This document shows positions 21,335 through 21,882 of a stretch of DNA of 21,882 bases, piece by piece (position 1 is the stretch's first letter; the number at the start of each line of letters is the position of its first letter). The notes below the pieces were generated by a model. It was given only the letters and a program-made list of their open reading frames with translations, was not told where the DNA came from and ran no database searches. Origin of the DNA: Myxococcales bacterium (GTDB lineage: Bacteria; Myxococcota; Myxococcia; Myxococcales; Anaeromyxobacteraceae); assembly GCA_021784495.1 (NCBI GenBank), contig JAJXSQ010000005.1, positions 1 through 21,882 of the forward strand, written 5' to 3'. The position numbers and the translations under genes are program-made.

Positions 21335-21766
21335 GTGCGCCGCGTCCGGGTCGTCGCCGCCGTGATCCGCCGCCGCGGCGCGACGCTCGTGACCCGGCGC
21401 CTCGACGGCGCCGCGCGCGGCGGGAAGTGGGAGTTCCCCGGGGGGAAGGTCGAGCCGGGCGAGGCGGAGCGGGAGGCGCTCCGGCGCGAGATCCGCGAGG
21501 AGCTCGGCTGCGGGATCACCGTCGGTCCGCTCCTGGCGCGGCGCGCGCACGCCTACCCGGACGTCGAGGTGGAGCTGGCGCTCTACGGCTGCCGGCTCGA
21601 GGGACCGGGCGAGCCCCGGCCGCTGGGCGCGGCGGCGCTCGCCTGGGCGGAGCCGGGGACGCTCTCGGCCTACGACTTCTGCGAGGCCGATCGGCCGGTG
21701 CTCGACCAGGTCGAGGGGTGGAGCGGCGAGGTCGAGGGCGGGCGACGGGAGCCGGAGGGGGAGTAG
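21335..21766 (+). CDS. MutT-type Nudix hydrolase (8-oxo-dGTP diphosphatase family)
   Basis: This 143-residue protein carries a full Nudix box at residues 37-59 (G-x5-E-x7-REIREELGC), which binds Mg2+ and cleaves nucleoside diphosphate-linked substrates. 'GKWEFPGGKVE' is the form typical of MutT, which removes oxidised guanine nucleotides before they are incorporated into DNA. 'RRAHAYPDVEVELALYGCRL' and 'LAWAEPGTLSAYDFCEADRP' also resemble MutT. The GTG start has GAGGAG three to four bases upstream, overlapping the stop of the preceding gene, so it is probably the last gene of that operon. Substrate specificity within the Nudix family is an inference. Confidence 0.93.
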   Translation: MRRVRVVAAVIRRRGATLVTRRLDGAARGGKWEFPGGKVEPGEAEREALRREIREELGCGITVGPLLARRAHAYPDVEVELALYGCRLEGPGEPRPLGAAALAWAEPGTLSAYDFCEADRPVLDQVEGWSGEVEGGRREPEGE

Positions 21767-21777
21767 GGCCGAGGAGG

Positions 21778-21797
21778 GCCCGGCGGCGTCGCCGGGC
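21778..21797 (+). terminator. Hairpin between convergent genes
   Basis: GCCCGGCG (21778-21785) and CGCCGGGC (21790-21797) form an eight-base-pair stem closed by the four-base loop GCGT. It lies 11 bases after the mutT-type stop and 16 bases from the stop of the probable convergent gene. A position suitable for a two-way terminator is clear, but there is no T run on either strand. Confidence 0.4.
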
Positions 21798-21813
21798 GGA
21801 CGCCCCGCCGGGC

Positions 21814-21882
21814 TCAGCGGCGCCCGCGGTGCGGCGGCCGGTGGGCCGGGGGAGGGTCGCCGGCGACGACGAGCGGCCACTC
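21814..21882 (-). CDS. Probable C-terminal end of a convergent minus-strand gene (partial)
   Basis: On the minus strand an open frame enters from the right edge and ends at TGA (21816-21814). The 22 visible residues read 'EWPLVVAGDPPPAH' followed by a Pro/Arg/His-rich tail. The hairpin just beyond its stop and the lack of any plus-strand gene here support it. The fragment is too short to identify, and an open frame this short in GC-rich DNA is weak evidence. Confidence 0.35.
   Translation of the reverse strand, partial: EWPLVVAGDPPPAHRPPHRGRR

Noticed and set aside
1..21882. tRNA, rRNA, CRISPR arrays, insertion sequences, attachment sites or phage genes
   Set aside because: All gaps between genes are under 180 bases. 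I saw no cloverleaf-like sequence, regular spaced repeats, transposase motifs or terminal inverted repeats.

Overview
This window is very GC-rich (well over 70% by eye, with nearly every third codon position G or C) and densely coded. Eighteen full-length genes sit on the + strand, along with a probable partial gene at each edge. It reads as an ordinary chromosomal core region of a Gram-negative, aerobic or facultative bacterium. The best guess is Myxococcota/deltaproteobacteria, possibly Anaeromyxobacter-like. That guess rests on the GC content, the lipoproteins and BamB/YfgM-type envelope genes, the rnc-cyclophilin-era-der order, a good sigma-54 promoter and a short ThiC. No 16S gene or other taxonomic marker is present. 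I see no mobile elements, CRISPR, tRNA or rRNA.

Layout. Positions 3-1621 hold the tail of an upstream gene, a HEAT-repeat lipoprotein and a small probable lipoprotein. Positions 1624-4819 are a compact run of homoserine dehydrogenase (hom), a YbgC-type thioesterase, class II fructose-1,6-bisphosphatase (glpX) and an SRPBCC protein. Positions 4820-5298 hold two promoters around a tiny gene: a sigma-54-type -24/-12 element before a 54-residue proline-rich protein, and a sigma-70-type promoter before enolase (eno). thiC follows with its own promoter.

Positions 8147-14937 form a catabolic block: HMG-CoA lyase, enoyl/methylglutaconyl-CoA hydratase, acyl-CoA carboxylase carboxyltransferase and acyl-CoA dehydrogenase. 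This matches the bacterial leucine-degradation (liu/yng) gene set but lacks the biotin carboxylase/biotin carrier subunit. It is followed by an unrecognised 432-residue protein that overlaps meaB, the B12-mutase chaperone GTPase, by 4 bases. Together these suggest breakdown of branched-chain acyl-CoAs to acetyl-CoA and acetoacetate, with propionyl/methylmalonyl-CoA handling nearby.

Positions 14972-21766 are a housekeeping block: RNase III (rnc), two tandem cyclophilins (one exported, one cytoplasmic), the ribosome-assembly GTPases Era and Der, a YfgM-like membrane TPR protein, a BamB-like beta-propeller and a MutT-type Nudix hydrolase. A hairpin separates mutT from what looks like the C-terminal end of a convergent minus-strand gene.

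The least explained items are the small protein with its sigma-54 promoter, the unknown protein upstream of meaB, the carboxylase lacking its partner subunit, and a recurring promoter layout in which a TAGNAT-like -10 box lies only 8-10 bases before a start codon with no Shine-Dalgarno. No dramatic new system such as defence, phage or secondary metabolism is visible.
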